The notes beneath the pieces were generated by a model. It was not told the DNA's origin. It made no database searches and worked only from the letters and a program-made list of their open reading frames with translations. Positions 16,528 to 24,687 of a stretch of DNA of 36,922 bases are shown piece by piece; within the stretch, counting starts at the first letter, position 1, and each line of letters starts with the position of its first letter. The stretch is taken from the NCBI GenBank assembly GCA_031261165.1, contig JAISJU010000191.1:1-36922 (forward strand), in the 5' to 3' direction. The position numbers were made by a program, and so were the translations under genes. This DNA comes from Prevotellaceae bacterium (lineage in GTDB: Bacteria > Bacteroidota > Bacteroidia > Bacteroidales > Paludibacteraceae).

Positions 16528-17216
16528 TGAAACTATATCACGGCAGTTATACAAAAATAGACAAAATAGATTTGTCGAAATGTAATCCGAATAAAGACTT
16601 CGGACAGGGGTTTTATGCTACAAAGTTTCGCCAGCACGCCGAAATTTGGGCAGATATTGTTGGTAAAAAAAACAATGCAAAAGGTTTTGTTTCAGAATTT
16701 GATTATACCGAAACGGGGTTTGCAAAACAGATTTGCAAAATAAAACATTTTGACAAATACGATGAAGAATGGCTTGATTTTGTGGTAATGAACCGAGATA
16801 AGAAAAATGATGTGCCAATGCACGATTATGATATAGTGGAAGGTCCCGTTGCAAACGATAAAGTGCAATTTACATTAGATGCCTATTTAAAAGGCAAAAT
16901 AACCAAAGACAAGTTTCTTGATATGCTGAAACACCACGAAGAAACACACCAGATTTGTTTTTGTACAATCAATGCGCTGCAAATGCTTGACGAAGTTGAT
17001 ACCGAAAATGATATAGATTATGAATTACACCTGATAGGCGAACAAATAACAGAACAATTAATGCTTGATTTCGGTTTTAACGAAGACAAAGCCACCGACC
17101 TGTTCTTTTCTTCCGCCACCTTCGGACAACTCGCCGAAAAATCAACCGGGTTCTACCTCAAAACTTGGCAAGAAATTTACCAACTGTTGAAAAAAGAACT
17201 AAACCAATGCGCATAG
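16527..17216 (+). CDS. DUF3990 protein, ADP-ribosyltransferase-like putative toxin
   Basis: The 229-residue product opens with LYHGSYTKI (residues 3-11) and DFGQGFYAT (about 29-37), the pattern of the DUF3990 family. That family looks related to ADP-ribosyltransferases, with His5 and Tyr35 placed like the NAD-binding His and Tyr. The last 60 or so residues ([20 protein letters not shown] and beyond) resemble small proteins often encoded separately beside such pairs, so this may be a fused version. It is coupled to DUF3791 at the 5' side, and its last 10 bases overlap the trmD start, which is unusual for a housekeeping neighbour. The toxin role is an inference; the target is unknown. Confidence 0.75.
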   Translation: MKLYHGSYTKIDKIDLSKCNPNKDFGQGFYATKFRQHAEIWADIVGKKNNAKGFVSEFDYTETGFAKQICKIKHFDKYDEEWLDFVVMNRDKKNDVPMHDYDIVEGPVANDKVQFTLDAYLKGKITKDKFLDMLKHHEETHQICFCTINALQMLDEVDTENDIDYELHLIGEQITEQLMLDFGFNEDKATDLFFSSATFGQLAEKSTGFYLKTWQEIYQLLKKELNQCA

Positions 17217-17881
17217 ACATCATCACCGTTCTCCCCGAATTGCTCGAAAGCCCCTTCAATCATTCCATTTTGAAGCGGGCGCAAGACAAAGGCATCGCCG
17301 AAATCTGCGTGCATAACCTGCGCGATTTCACCAACGACCCGCACCGCCGCGTTGATGACTACGCCTTTGGTTTCGGCGCGGGAATGGTGCTGCAAATTGA
17401 GCCGGTGGATAACGCCATATCCTTTTTGAAAAGCCAAAGAAATTACGATGAAATCATTTACACAAGTCCCGATGGCGAGAAATTCAACCAACGAATGGCA
17501 AATTCGCTGTCGTTGTTGAACAATATCATCATTCTTTGCGGGCATTACAAAGGCATTGACCACCGCATACGCGAGCATTTCATTACCCGCGAAATATCCG
17601 TTGGCGACTTTGTCCTCACGGGCGGCGAACTCGCAGCGGCGATTATGGCAGACGCCATTGTGCGCGTCATTCCGGGCGCGATTTCAGACGAGCAGTCCGC
17701 CCTCTCCGACAGTTTTCAGGACAACCTCCTCGCCCCGCCCGTCTATACCCGCCCCGCCGAATACAACGGTTGGCGTGTCCCCGACATACTCCTTTCGGGA
17801 CACGAGCGCAAAATCCACGAATGGGAAATGGAACAATCTTTGGAACGAACTAAAATTTTGCGACCGGATTTGTTGGAGTAA
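17207..17881 (+). CDS. trmD: tRNA (guanine-N1-)-methyltransferase
   Basis: TrmD methylates N1 of G37 in tRNAs that read CNN codons, using S-adenosylmethionine, and prevents +1 frameshifting. From the ATG at 17207 the product has 224 residues, the usual length, and starts with the typical [11 protein letters not shown]. The SAM-binding trefoil knot is visible in [13 protein letters not shown] and [16 protein letters not shown] (near 103-145), and the DDxxxGxGxGMV-type loop as [15 protein letters not shown] near 47. Upstream in-frame starts fall inside DUF3990 and give no family homology. The overlap suggests it is read by coupling from the preceding pair. Confidence 0.95.
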   Translation: MRIDIITVLPELLESPFNHSILKRAQDKGIAEICVHNLRDFTNDPHRRVDDYAFGFGAGMVLQIEPVDNAISFLKSQRNYDEIIYTSPDGEKFNQRMANSLSLLNNIIILCGHYKGIDHRIREHFITREISVGDFVLTGGELAAAIMADAIVRVIPGAISDEQSALSDSFQDNLLAPPVYTRPAEYNGWRVPDILLSGHERKIHEWEMEQSLERTKILRPDLLE

Positions 17882-17923
17882 ATGATAAGAAAAAATAAAT
17901 TTTGAAGAAAGAAAAATAATATC

Positions 17924-17932
17924 TATTTTTGC
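17924..17932 (+). promoter_or_regulatory. -7 promoter element (TATTTTTGC) of the PIN module
   Basis: A match to TAnnTTTGC 20 bases before the ATG at 17953. Confidence 0.65.
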
Positions 17933-17952
17933 AAGCAGAAAAAAACTAAATT

Positions 17953-18120
17953 ATGGAAACAAAAACATTGAAAGACGATTTGAAGAAAACATTGTTTAAG
18001 CGGGCAAATGTTCGGGAATCCGATATTTACAAAGCCGCATTAGCAGGTTGGATAGACAGGCATTTGGATTTGCTCACGCCGGTTGAACTTAATCAATACA
18101 AACCCGTTATACTGCAATGA
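17953..18120 (+). CDS. Small antitoxin candidate of the PIN module
   Basis: This 55-residue gene has its own promoter and its TGA overlaps the ATG of the PIN gene (ATGA at 18117-18120), the classic antitoxin-toxin order. The product is charged and helical (ETKTLKDDLKKTLFKRANV, then KAALAGWIDRHLDLLTPVEL). I see no recognisable DNA-binding ribbon or HTH. Its assignment as antitoxin rests on position, size and coupling. Confidence 0.7.
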   Translation: METKTLKDDLKKTLFKRANVRESDIYKAALAGWIDRHLDLLTPVELNQYKPVILQ

Positions 18121-18545
18121 CAAAAACATTGAATGTATTTGTTGATACAAATATAATTGTTGGCGCGTGGCACGAAAACAAGCACAAAGAAGATGAATGT
18201 TTGCAGTATTTGTATAAATTGAAAAATCTACACAAAAAGCAAATATTCATATCTTCCTTAACTTTTGCACAATTATCTTCAATGTTTCAAAAGAAATTGG
18301 GCGATAAGGAACTCCGTAAACGTTTGCAAATATTGCTGTCAAAATTCACAATTCTGGCATTTTCGCCGGAAGATATTGAAAAAGCAATGAGGCTGGAAGA
18401 AACGGATATTGAAGATAATATACAATACATCATAGGCAGAAAAGCAAAATGCACTTATTTTGTTACAAGAAATAAACGTGATTTTGCAAAATATGCAAAT
18501 ATCTTTGTTGTTTCGCCCGAAAGAATAAATACCATTGATTTTTAA
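18117..18545 (+). CDS. PIN-domain protein, putative VapC-like toxin
   Basis: PIN-domain toxins are magnesium-dependent RNases that usually cut tRNA or rRNA. The 142-residue product shows the PIN pattern: FVDTNIIVG with Asp10, EDNIQYIIGRKA with Asp100, and TRNKRDF with Asp122. The second acidic residue, normally Glu in an S-x-x-T-x-x-E helix start, is here Gln52 (SSLTFAQLS), so one metal-binding carboxylate seems to be missing. The protein could be weakened, or another residue could compensate. It is coupled by 4 bases to the small gene before it and followed by a terminator. Confidence 0.8.
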   Translation: MTKTLNVFVDTNIIVGAWHENKHKEDECLQYLYKLKNLHKKQIFISSLTFAQLSSMFQKKLGDKELRKRLQILLSKFTILAFSPEDIEKAMRLEETDIEDNIQYIIGRKAKCTYFVTRNKRDFAKYANIFVVSPERINTIDF

Positions 18546-18560
18546 GAATTTCACAGTCAA

Positions 18561-18590
18561 AGGACAAGTATAATTTCTTGTCTTCTTTTG
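18561..18590 (+). terminator. Terminator of the PIN module
   Basis: GACAAG (18563-18568) pairs with CTTGTC (18577-18582), extended by A:T pairing, with a T-rich tail (TTCTTTTG). It separates the PIN module from thrS. Confidence 0.55.
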
Positions 18591-18608
18591 TTTTTGAGTA
18601 AAAATATT

Positions 18609-18617
18609 TATCTTTGC
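18609..18617 (+). promoter_or_regulatory. -7 promoter element (TATCTTTGC) of thrS
   Basis: An exact match 31 bases before the ATG at 18648. It overlaps earlier in-frame start candidates, which fixes the start at 18648. Confidence 0.75.
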
Positions 18618-18647
18618 AGCCTGAAAATTAGATACATTTATAATATA

Positions 18648-20597
18648 ATGATAAAAATAACTTTCCCCGATAATTCGGTGCGCGAGTTTGCAGCGGGCGT
18701 TACCGGACTGCAAATCGCCGAAAGCATCAGCCCCCGCTTGGCGCAAGACGTGCTGGCGGTCGGCGTCAATGGCGAAACTTGGGACTTGTCGCGCCCCATC
18801 AACGAAGACGCAAGCATTAAGTTGTACAAATTTGACGATGTCGAAGGCAAGCACGCATTTTGGCACACCTCCGCGCACCTTTTGGCAGAGGCGTTGCAAG
18901 AACTTTACCCGAACATCAAATTCGGCATCGGTCCCGCCATCGAAAACGGTTTTTACTACGATGTGGATAACGGCGACAACCCCATCAAAGAAAGCGATTT
19001 ACCTGTTATTGAGGCAAAAATGGCAGAATTGCAGGCACGCGGCGAAACGCTTAATCGCAAAGACATCACCAAAACCGATGCCCTCAAATTTTTTGGCGAC
19101 CGCAACGAAACCTACAAAACCGAACTCATCAGCGAGTTGGCAGACGGCACGATAACCACCTACACGCAGGGCGATTTCACCGACCTCTGCCGAGGACCGC
19201 ACTTGCCCAATACCGCGCCCATCAAAGCAATAAAACTGCTCAGCGTGGCGGGTGCATATTGGCGCGGCGATGAAAAACGCAAGCAGTTAAACCGCATTTA
19301 CGGCATCACTTTCCCGAAAAAGAAACTGCTTGACGAATATCTCGTGTTGCTCGAAGAAGCCAAAAAGCGTGACCACCGCAAATTGGGCAAAGAACTTGAA
19401 CTTTTTGCTTTCTCGCAAAACGTAGGGCAGGGCTTGCCGCTGTGGTTGCCCAAAGGCGCAATGTTGCGCGACCGCTTGGAACAATATTTGCGTAAAATCC
19501 AAAAGCAATTTGGCTATTTGCAGGTCATCACGCCGCACATCGGCAATAAATTACTGTATGTAACTTCCGGACACTATGCCAAATACGGCAAAGACTCGTT
19601 TCAGCCGATACACACGCCCGAAGAAGGCGAAGAGTTTTTGCTCAAACCGATGAATTGCCCGCACCACTGCGAAATTTACAAAACTTCGCCGCGCTCGTAC
19701 AAAGACCTGCCGTTGCGTTTTGCAGAATTTGGCACGGTGTATCGCTACGAGCAAAGCGGCGAGTTGCACGGATTGACGCGCGTTCGCGGATTTACGCAAG
19801 ACGATGCGCACCTTTTCTGCCGCCCCGACCAGTTGAAAGGCGAGTTCCTCAAAGTAATGGATATTATTTTCATTATCTTCAAAGCCCTTGATTTCAAAGA
19901 ATATGAGGTGCAAATTTCATTGCGCGACCCGAATAACAGCGAAAAATACATTGGCACAGACGAAAATTGGGAAAAAGCGGAACGCGCCATCATAGAGGCT
20001 TGCGAAGAAAAAGGTCTTAATGCCCGTGTGGAACTCGGCGAGGCAGCGTTTTACGGTCCAAAACTCGATTTTATGGTGAAAGATGCCATCGGCAGACGTT
20101 GGCAACTCGGCACCATTCAGGTGGATTACAACCTGCCCGAGCGTTTTGAACTCGAATACACCGGCGCGGACAACCAAAAGCACCGCCCCGTGATGATACA
20201 CCGCGCACCGTTTGGCTCGATGGAACGCTTTGTAGCCGTGCTGATAGAGCATACCGGCGGCAAATTTCCGCTGTGGCTTACACCCGAACAGGTAGCGATA
20301 TTGCCCATTAGCGAAAAATTCAACGATTACGCCAACCGCGTTGCTGCGCAACTCGAAGAGCAGGATATTCGCGTGTTCGTAGATGAGCGCAACGAGAAAA
20401 TCGGGCGCAAAATCCGCGACAACGAAATGAAAAAAACGCCATATTTGCTCATTGTCGGCGAAAAAGAAGAAGAAAATAACGAAATTTCAGTAAGAAAACA
20501 CGGCGAAGGCGATAAAGGTATTATGAAAATCACTACCTTTGCCGAAAATTTAAACGCAGAAGTCGATAGAATGATGAATGCGTGGAAAAATAATTAA
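18648..20597 (+). CDS. thrS: Threonyl-tRNA synthetase
   Basis: This class II synthetase charges tRNA-Thr and edits mischarged serine. From this ATG the product has 649 residues with all family domains: TGS (about 1-62), the editing domain with [11 protein letters not shown] (about 70-80), the catalytic core with [11 protein letters not shown] (zinc Cys), motif 2 ([12 protein letters not shown] and [13 protein letters not shown]) and motif 3 ([12 protein letters not shown]), and a C-terminal anticodon-binding domain (about 535-649). It lies directly before infC, as in many bacteria, with 56 bases between stop and infC start. Confidence 0.97.
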   Translation: MIKITFPDNSVREFAAGVTGLQIAESISPRLAQDVLAVGVNGETWDLSRPINEDASIKLYKFDDVEGKHAFWHTSAHLLAEALQELYPNIKFGIGPAIENGFYYDVDNGDNPIKESDLPVIEAKMAELQARGETLNRKDITKTDALKFFGDRNETYKTELISELADGTITTYTQGDFTDLCRGPHLPNTAPIKAIKLLSVAGAYWRGDEKRKQLNRIYGITFPKKKLLDEYLVLLEEAKKRDHRKLGKELELFAFSQNVGQGLPLWLPKGAMLRDRLEQYLRKIQKQFGYLQVITPHIGNKLLYVTSGHYAKYGKDSFQPIHTPEEGEEFLLKPMNCPHHCEIYKTSPRSYKDLPLRFAEFGTVYRYEQSGELHGLTRVRGFTQDDAHLFCRPDQLKGEFLKVMDIIFIIFKALDFKEYEVQISLRDPNNSEKYIGTDENWEKAERAIIEACEEKGLNARVELGEAAFYGPKLDFMVKDAIGRRWQLGTIQVDYNLPERFELEYTGADNQKHRPVMIHRAPFGSMERFVAVLIEHTGGKFPLWLTPEQVAILPISEKFNDYANRVAAQLEEQDIRVFVDERNEKIGRKIRDNEMKKTPYLLIVGEKEEENNEISVRKHGEGDKGIMKITTFAENLNAEVDRMMNAWKNN

Positions 20598-20639
20598 TAA
20601 TTTATTAACAAGTTACAATTAACCATTTAAACTTAATTT

Positions 20640-20646
20640 AGGAGGA
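20640..20646 (+). promoter_or_regulatory. Shine-Dalgarno sequence of infC
   Basis: AGGAGGA at 20640-20646 is a full match to the anti-Shine-Dalgarno sequence, in a genome where I see such sites almost nowhere else. The AGGAGG core ends 8 bases before an ATC codon in the infC frame, and so decides the infC start. Confidence 0.75.
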
Positions 20647-20653
20647 CTTTCTT

Positions 20654-21214
20654 ATCGCAACACAACCTAAACCTTTCATTAGACGAGGATTTAAGCCCAA
20701 AGAAGAGGCTCATAAAATCAATGAAAAAATCCGCGCCCAAGAGGTGCGCTTGGTGGGCGACAACATTGCAGAACCGGGTGTTTATTCATTGGCGCAGGCA
20801 TTGCACATCGCCGACGAACAGGGGCTTGATTTGGTGGAAATTTCGCCAAACGCCGAGCCGCCCGTGTGCAAAATAGTGGATTACCAAAAATTCCTGTATC
20901 AACAGAAAAAGCGCGAAAAAGAGTTGAAAGCCAATGCAACGAAAATCGTTGTAAAGGAAATTCGTTTCGGTCCGCAGACAGACGACCACGACTACAACTT
21001 CAAGTTGAAACACGCGCAGGGCTTTTTGCAGGACGGCAACAAAGTGAAGGCATACGTCTTCTTCAAAGGGCGTTCCATTCTCTTCAAACAGCAGGGCGAG
21101 GTGCTACTCCTGCGCTTTGCCAACGACTTGGAAGAGTACGCCAAAGTAGATTCTATGCCCATTCTCGAAGGCAAGCGAATGATAATAATGCTTTCGCCGA
21201 AGAAGAAAAAATAG
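20654..21214 (+). CDS. infC: Translation initiation factor IF-3 with AUC start codon
   Basis: IF-3 binds the 30S subunit, keeps it apart from 50S and checks start-codon pairing. The ATC start at 20654 gives 186 residues beginning (M)[11 protein letters not shown] and restores the conserved RINEKIR-like helix ([16 protein letters not shown]) that would be lost from a GTG start at 20744. Later motifs fit IF-3: [37 protein letters not shown] and GRSILFK. No ATG, GTG or TTG fits upstream. IF-3 genes in other bacteria also use rare starts (AUU in E. coli), which lets IF-3 repress its own synthesis. The next ribosomal genes, rpmI and rplT, lie 2.5 kb away. Confidence 0.93.
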   Translation: MATQPKPFIRRGFKPKEEAHKINEKIRAQEVRLVGDNIAEPGVYSLAQALHIADEQGLDLVEISPNAEPPVCKIVDYQKFLYQQKKREKELKANATKIVVKEIRFGPQTDDHDYNFKLKHAQGFLQDGNKVKAYVFFKGRSILFKQQGEVLLLRFANDLEEYAKVDSMPILEGKRMIIMLSPKKKK

Positions 21215-21229
21215 AAAAAATGAATAACT

Positions 21230-21409
21230 ATGAACACAATAGTTTTAACTTATGATGAAAGCAATTCTTTAACGCAAAAAGCATTGGATTTGTTGCTTTC
21301 CTTAGGTTTGTTCAAAAAGGAAGAAACCCCGCGTTTATCACGCTTTGAGCAATCAATGCGTGATATTGAGCAGGGTAATGTATTTTATATAAATGGTCCG
21401 AAAAAATGA
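21230..21409 (+). CDS. Small antitoxin candidate of YafQ module 1
   Basis: The product has 59 residues and starts 15 bases after infC. Its TGA overlaps the next ATG (ATGA at 21406-21409). The sequence (NTIVLTYDESNSLTQKALDL, then LFKKEETPRLSRFEQSMRDI) fits a short antitoxin with an N-terminal strand and C-terminal toxin-binding helices, but I do not recognise a named family. Antitoxin function is inferred from its place before a YafQ-type toxin. Confidence 0.7.
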   Translation: MNTIVLTYDESNSLTQKALDLLLSLGLFKKEETPRLSRFEQSMRDIEQGNVFYINGPKK

Positions 21410-21765
21410 ACGATACTCCAAAGAAAAAACGTAAAACGCGCAAAGAGTTTTTTCGTTCTTTGGCTGAAAAAGAAGGTTTTGTGTATCATTTGATTGCCTC
21501 AAATACTTTCAAAAAAGATATTGACCTTTGTTACAAGCGAAATTTAGATTTGGATTTGCTTGAAAATGTTGTTACAACATTGGCTCGTGGCGAGAATTTG
21601 GAAGAAAAATATCGGTCGCATAAATTGTACGGCATTTCAAAAGCCTCCAATGAAGAAATTTGGGAATGCCACGTTCAGCCTGATTGGTTGCTTATTTGGA
21701 AACAAAATGACATAGAATTGGTTTTAGTTTTAAGCAACAGTGGGACACATTCGGATTTGTTTTGA
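21406..21765 (+). CDS. YafQ-type mRNA interferase toxin, module 1
   Basis: YafQ toxins of the RelE/ParE superfamily cut mRNA in the ribosome A site. The 119-residue product keeps the full YafQ active-site set: His72 (SHKLYG), His89, Asp93 and Trp94 (ECHVQPDWLLIW), and His115 in SGTHSDLF. A lysine-rich extension of about 25 residues precedes the fold. It is coupled to the small upstream gene and probably shares the infC transcript, so a toxin module sits between infC and rpmI. All catalytic residues are intact, so it is probably active when unbound. Confidence 0.85.
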   Translation: MNDTPKKKRKTRKEFFRSLAEKEGFVYHLIASNTFKKDIDLCYKRNLDLDLLENVVTTLARGENLEEKYRSHKLYGISKASNEEIWECHVQPDWLLIWKQNDIELVLVLSNSGTHSDLF

Positions 21766-21885
21766 TTAATTACCTAACGAATACGACGCGTTAAACGTAA
21801 CACGTTTATAGTGCATCTGCAAGATGCCGTTGCTACCATTTCTTCCTTTTCGGGCGAGCCGAAAGTGGTAAAATTTTAATATTAA

Positions 21886-22000
21886 CCCGTTCGCACTGAT
21901 TTGCTATTGGTGTGTCGGTAAAATATTAAAGAAACACAAATAAAATGCAGTATATTAGTGAATTACAACACTCCTTATTGCAAATCTACGCGAGCGGGGA
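21886..22000. repeat. 57-bp direct repeat, copy 1
   Basis: Bases 21912-21968 match 22648-22704 at 55 of 57 positions, and weaker similarity extends to both sides. The repeat contains a short frame starting MQYISELQ. The pair flanks the lipoprotein gene at 22017-22622. The rest of 21766-22016 contains a half copy of the GACGTAACACG hairpin near 21795. Confidence 0.75.
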
Positions 22001-22016
22001 AACACATATCTAAAAG

Positions 22017-22622
22017 ATGAAAGCAAATTATTTCTTAATAAATATACTGCTATTGTTTTTATTCGCTTGTACTAACAATAAAACTGAAAAATTCTATTAC
22101 GATTCAGGAAAATTGTGGTATGAAACGTACTTGGTTGATGAACAAAAACAAACTTACCATTGTACAGTTTACTATAAAAATGGAGTTGTTGAATCAGAGG
22201 GAACTGTATTAGAAGATGGTACTCAGAATGGGGAGTGGAAAGAGTATTTCAGTGATGGTGTATTGAAATGGATTGGTCGTATAGATACTGGACATTATGT
22301 AATCAGAACTAAAGGAATGCCTGATTTTATACATTTACCTGCAAAACTGGAAATAGAAGGAAATCCAAAAGTACTAAAAATTGGGGAAACATATAAAATT
22401 CGTACTATTGTGGAAAAAGTACATCCTTCTATATATAGGATATTAGTCAATGTTCCCAATAACATTGAAAAGAATAAAGAAGACCCGGATAGATTTCCTT
22501 CTGTAATTACACCCCAAAAAATAGGTAAAATGTATATAACGCTTGTATTTCCGAATAAAGATGGTTATTTAATTGTAGGAGGTGAAATGAATTTATCTTT
22601 TGTACTTGAGGTGGTTGAATAG
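22017..22622 (+). CDS. Lipoprotein with MORN-like repeats
   Basis: The 201-residue product has a lipoprotein signal with lipobox Cys18 (LFLFACTNN). Residues about 24-85 contain repeats of the toxin_YwqK/MORN type: FYYDSGKLWYET, VYYKNGVVESEGTV and WKEYFSDGVLKWIGRI. The remaining part (about 100-201) is a predicted beta-sandwich without a recognised family. Its role is unknown. It lies between two copies of a 57-bp direct repeat and reads AT-richer than the ribosomal genes around it, which suggests acquired DNA. Confidence 0.65.
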   Translation: MKANYFLINILLLFLFACTNNKTEKFYYDSGKLWYETYLVDEQKQTYHCTVYYKNGVVESEGTVLEDGTQNGEWKEYFSDGVLKWIGRIDTGHYVIRTKGMPDFIHLPAKLEIEGNPKVLKIGETYKIRTIVEKVHPSIYRILVNVPNNIEKNKEDPDRFPSVITPQKIGKMYITLVFPNKDGYLIVGGEMNLSFVLEVVE

Positions 22623-22729
22623 CTCGCTTGCACCGATTTGTAATTGCGTGTCGGTAAAACATTAAAGAAAAACAAATAAAATGCAGTATATTAGTGAATT
22701 ACAATATGCCGATTGCAAATCGGCTCAAG
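22622..22729. repeat. 57-bp direct repeat, copy 2
   Basis: This is the second copy of the repeat at 21886-22000, with the core at 22648-22704. Its short frame reads MQYISELQYADCKSAQV. It ends in a small hairpin GCCGATT/AATCGGC (about 22708-22724). Similar peptides (LQSADYKSA type) are, from memory, frequent annotation artefacts in repeat-rich Bacteroidota genomes, so I treat this as a dispersed repeat, not a gene. Confidence 0.75.
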
Positions 22730-22843
22730 TGTGATTTTGCCAAACTCAAAGAAATAAATGTTATCATTTTGGAATAATAATAGCATAATTTGTTTAATTC
22801 ATTAAAGAATAGATACTTGTACTAATAATATTGATTTTTATTT

Positions 22844-23551
22844 ATGAAAACAAGATTGATTATTTACTTGTTGGCTACCATAATTGGTATTTCAGCACAA
22901 GCACAGAAATTAGAGCCAACCAAAGATAAGGCGTTACTTAATATTATTGTTACCGATTTTGAAAGTAAAGCACTTGTAGGTGAAATTGTTATATTAACGG
23001 CTCAAAAAGACAAAAAGAAATACAAGGGACATACTGACAACACAGGCAAATTGTCGTTACTTGTACCCAAAGGCGATACATATGAGATAATTTACAAAAA
23101 TATAACGCAAGATGTTAAATACGATAACCTTATTGTTCCCAATGAAGAAGGACTTTTTACAATAGATTTGAAATTGTCTTTTGAACAGGGGAAAGAGGTA
23201 GTACTTGAAAATGTAGAATATGATTTCGGCAAAGCGACTTTACGGGCAAGTTCATATAAAATACTCAACGATTTAGTTGAGGTAATGAAAATAAAAACAA
23301 ATATTGAAATAGAAATTGCCGGACATACTGACAATAAAGGTTTAGACGAAACCAATTTAAGGCTTTCGCAGGCTCGTGCTGAAAGTGTCCGAAGTTATTT
23401 GATTTCCAAAGGGATATTACCAAATCGAGTTATAGCCAAAGGCTACGGTGCAACAATGCCTGTTGCGCCAAACCAAAATCTTGATGGCTCAGATAATCCG
23501 GATGGAAGACAACGGAACAGACGTACAGAAGTAAAAATCATAAAAGAATAA
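22844..23551 (+). CDS. OmpA-family peptidoglycan-binding protein
   Basis: The 235-residue product has a signal peptide (cleavage expected after ISAQAQ), a middle beta-rich domain (about 28-115, Ig-like or CNA-B-like by pattern), and a C-terminal OmpA-like domain (about 120-235). The OmpA domain has EYDFGKATLRASS, IEIAGHTDNKG and LRLSQARAESVRSYL, where the Asp and Arg bind diaminopimelate in peptidoglycan. It probably links an envelope structure to the cell wall. It sits in the accessory stretch between infC and rpmI, with no shared operon evident. Confidence 0.85.
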   Translation: MKTRLIIYLLATIIGISAQAQKLEPTKDKALLNIIVTDFESKALVGEIVILTAQKDKKKYKGHTDNTGKLSLLVPKGDTYEIIYKNITQDVKYDNLIVPNEEGLFTIDLKLSFEQGKEVVLENVEYDFGKATLRASSYKILNDLVEVMKIKTNIEIEIAGHTDNKGLDETNLRLSQARAESVRSYLISKGILPNRVIAKGYGATMPVAPNQNLDGSDNPDGRQRNRRTEVKIIKE

Positions 23552-23668
23552 TTGAATACTCCCGTTTACGCAGAAGCGAAAAAACAGGGCAATCATAGAA
23601 ATCATATTAAAATCACAGTTCAGACAAAAAAACACTCAAAATAATTTTGCCCATAAGAAAAAACATTG

Positions 23669-23677
23669 TACCTTTGC
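23669..23677 (+). promoter_or_regulatory. -7 promoter element (TACCTTTGC) of rpmI-rplT
   Basis: An exact match with a TTTTGC -33-like element at 23645-23650 (19-base gap), 48 bases before the rpmI ATG. rpmI-rplT therefore no longer depend on the thrS-infC transcript. Confidence 0.75.
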
Positions 23678-23724
23678 GGGCTGAAAAAAGAATATTTTTT
23701 AAACAAACAAAATTACTAAACAAA

Positions 23725-23922
23725 ATGCCAAAATTAAAGACTAATTCCGGTGCCAAAAAGAGGTTTGCCCTTACCGGAACAGGGAAAATTAAAAGAAAGC
23801 ACGCTTTCAAACGTCATATCCTGACGAAGAAAACAACCAAGCAGAAACGCAACCTGACGCTCGACACGCTCATTGCCAGTGCTGATGTGAAGAATGTTAA
23901 GAAACTGCTTTGCATTGCGTAA
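23725..23922 (+). CDS. rpmI: 50S ribosomal protein L35
   Basis: This small basic protein belongs to the large ribosomal subunit. From the ATG at 23725 it has 65 residues beginning [20 protein letters not shown], the L35 signature, followed by [11 protein letters not shown]. Upstream in-frame codons would run across the promoter and are rejected. It is followed by rplT 104 bases later, the usual order, but infC is about 2.5 kb upstream instead of adjacent. Confidence 0.96.
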   Translation: MPKLKTNSGAKKRFALTGTGKIKRKHAFKRHILTKKTTKQKRNLTLDTLIASADVKNVKKLLCIA

Positions 23923-24026
23923 CCTTTTAATTTTTAGAGAGAAACAAAATTTTTATTAACCGAATGTTTAGCAAAAAGATTGCAACAAGACGATTGCAAC
24001 GCTAACAATCAAAAACAAAAAAAATT

Positions 24027-24374
24027 ATGCCACGTTCAGTAAATCACGTTGCTTCAAGAGCAAGAAGAAAAAGAATTTTAAAACTTACCAGAGGTTATTT
24101 CGGCGCACGCAAAAACGTTTGGACAGTAGCCAAGAACACTTGGGAAAAAGGTCTGCAATACGCTTTCCGCGACCGCCGTACCAAAAAACGCAACTTCCGC
24201 GCACTGTGGATACAGCGTATCAACGCCGCCGCACGCCAAGAAGGTTTGTCGTACTCGCAACTGATGGGTGCACTCCACAAAGCAGGCATCGAAATCAACC
24301 GCAAAGTGCTGGCAGACTTAGCCGCCAACCACCCGCAGGCATTCAAAGCCGTTGTGGATAAGGTGAAGAAATAA
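24027..24374 (+). CDS. rplT: 50S ribosomal protein L20
   Basis: L20 binds 23S rRNA early in 50S assembly and in many bacteria also represses its own operon. The 115-residue product has normal length and the expected motifs: [19 protein letters not shown] at the start, [30 protein letters not shown], and [11 protein letters not shown]. The 104-base gap after rpmI is longer than usual and holds a repeated GATTGCAAC(AAG/GCT) motif, but I see no clear L20-binding fold. Confidence 0.96.
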   Translation: MPRSVNHVASRARRKRILKLTRGYFGARKNVWTVAKNTWEKGLQYAFRDRRTKKRNFRALWIQRINAAARQEGLSYSQLMGALHKAGIEINRKVLADLAANHPQAFKAVVDKVKK

Positions 24375-24687
24375 GCACGCAGATAACGCAGATTTTTAAG
24401 ATAAACCGCAGATAATCATTGATTGTCTGCGGGTTCTTAATTTGTGGGGTAAGCCTGAATTTTATTTTTCTGGATTGCTTCGTTCCTCGCAATGACGGTA
24501 CTCCTATGGTTCGGTGGTACTTACAAACCTTGTGTTTCCCGTCATTGCGAGGAACGAAGCAATCCAGAAAAGAAATAAATATTTTGCTATAAATCAGTGG
24601 TTTATAAAATTAAAAATAAATTATAAATTTGGCATATATATCGAGAAAATCTGCGAAAATCCCTCAAATCTGCGTTATCAGCGTGCT
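24374..24687. repeat. Nested inverted repeats between rplT and trkH
   Basis: AGCACGCAGATAACGCAGAT (from 24374) pairs with its counterpart ending at 24687 over 22 bp with one mismatch, enclosing a hairpin CCGCAGA/TCTGCGG (about 24402-24431, possibly the rplT terminator) and the CTGGATTGCTTCG element at 24470-24567. The right outer arm touches the trkH stop codon. No gene is visible here. Confidence 0.7.
24470..24567. repeat. CTGGATTGCTTCG inverted repeat, copy 2
   Basis: Bases 24470-24498 and 24539-24567 are nearly perfect 29-bp reverse complements (CTGGATTGCTTCGTTCCTCG arms). This is the intact form of the element seen interrupted at 13664-13786, and the centres are also similar (GGTTCGGTGGTACTTACAAA against GCTCGGTAGGGCTTACAAA). 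Confidence 0.85.
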
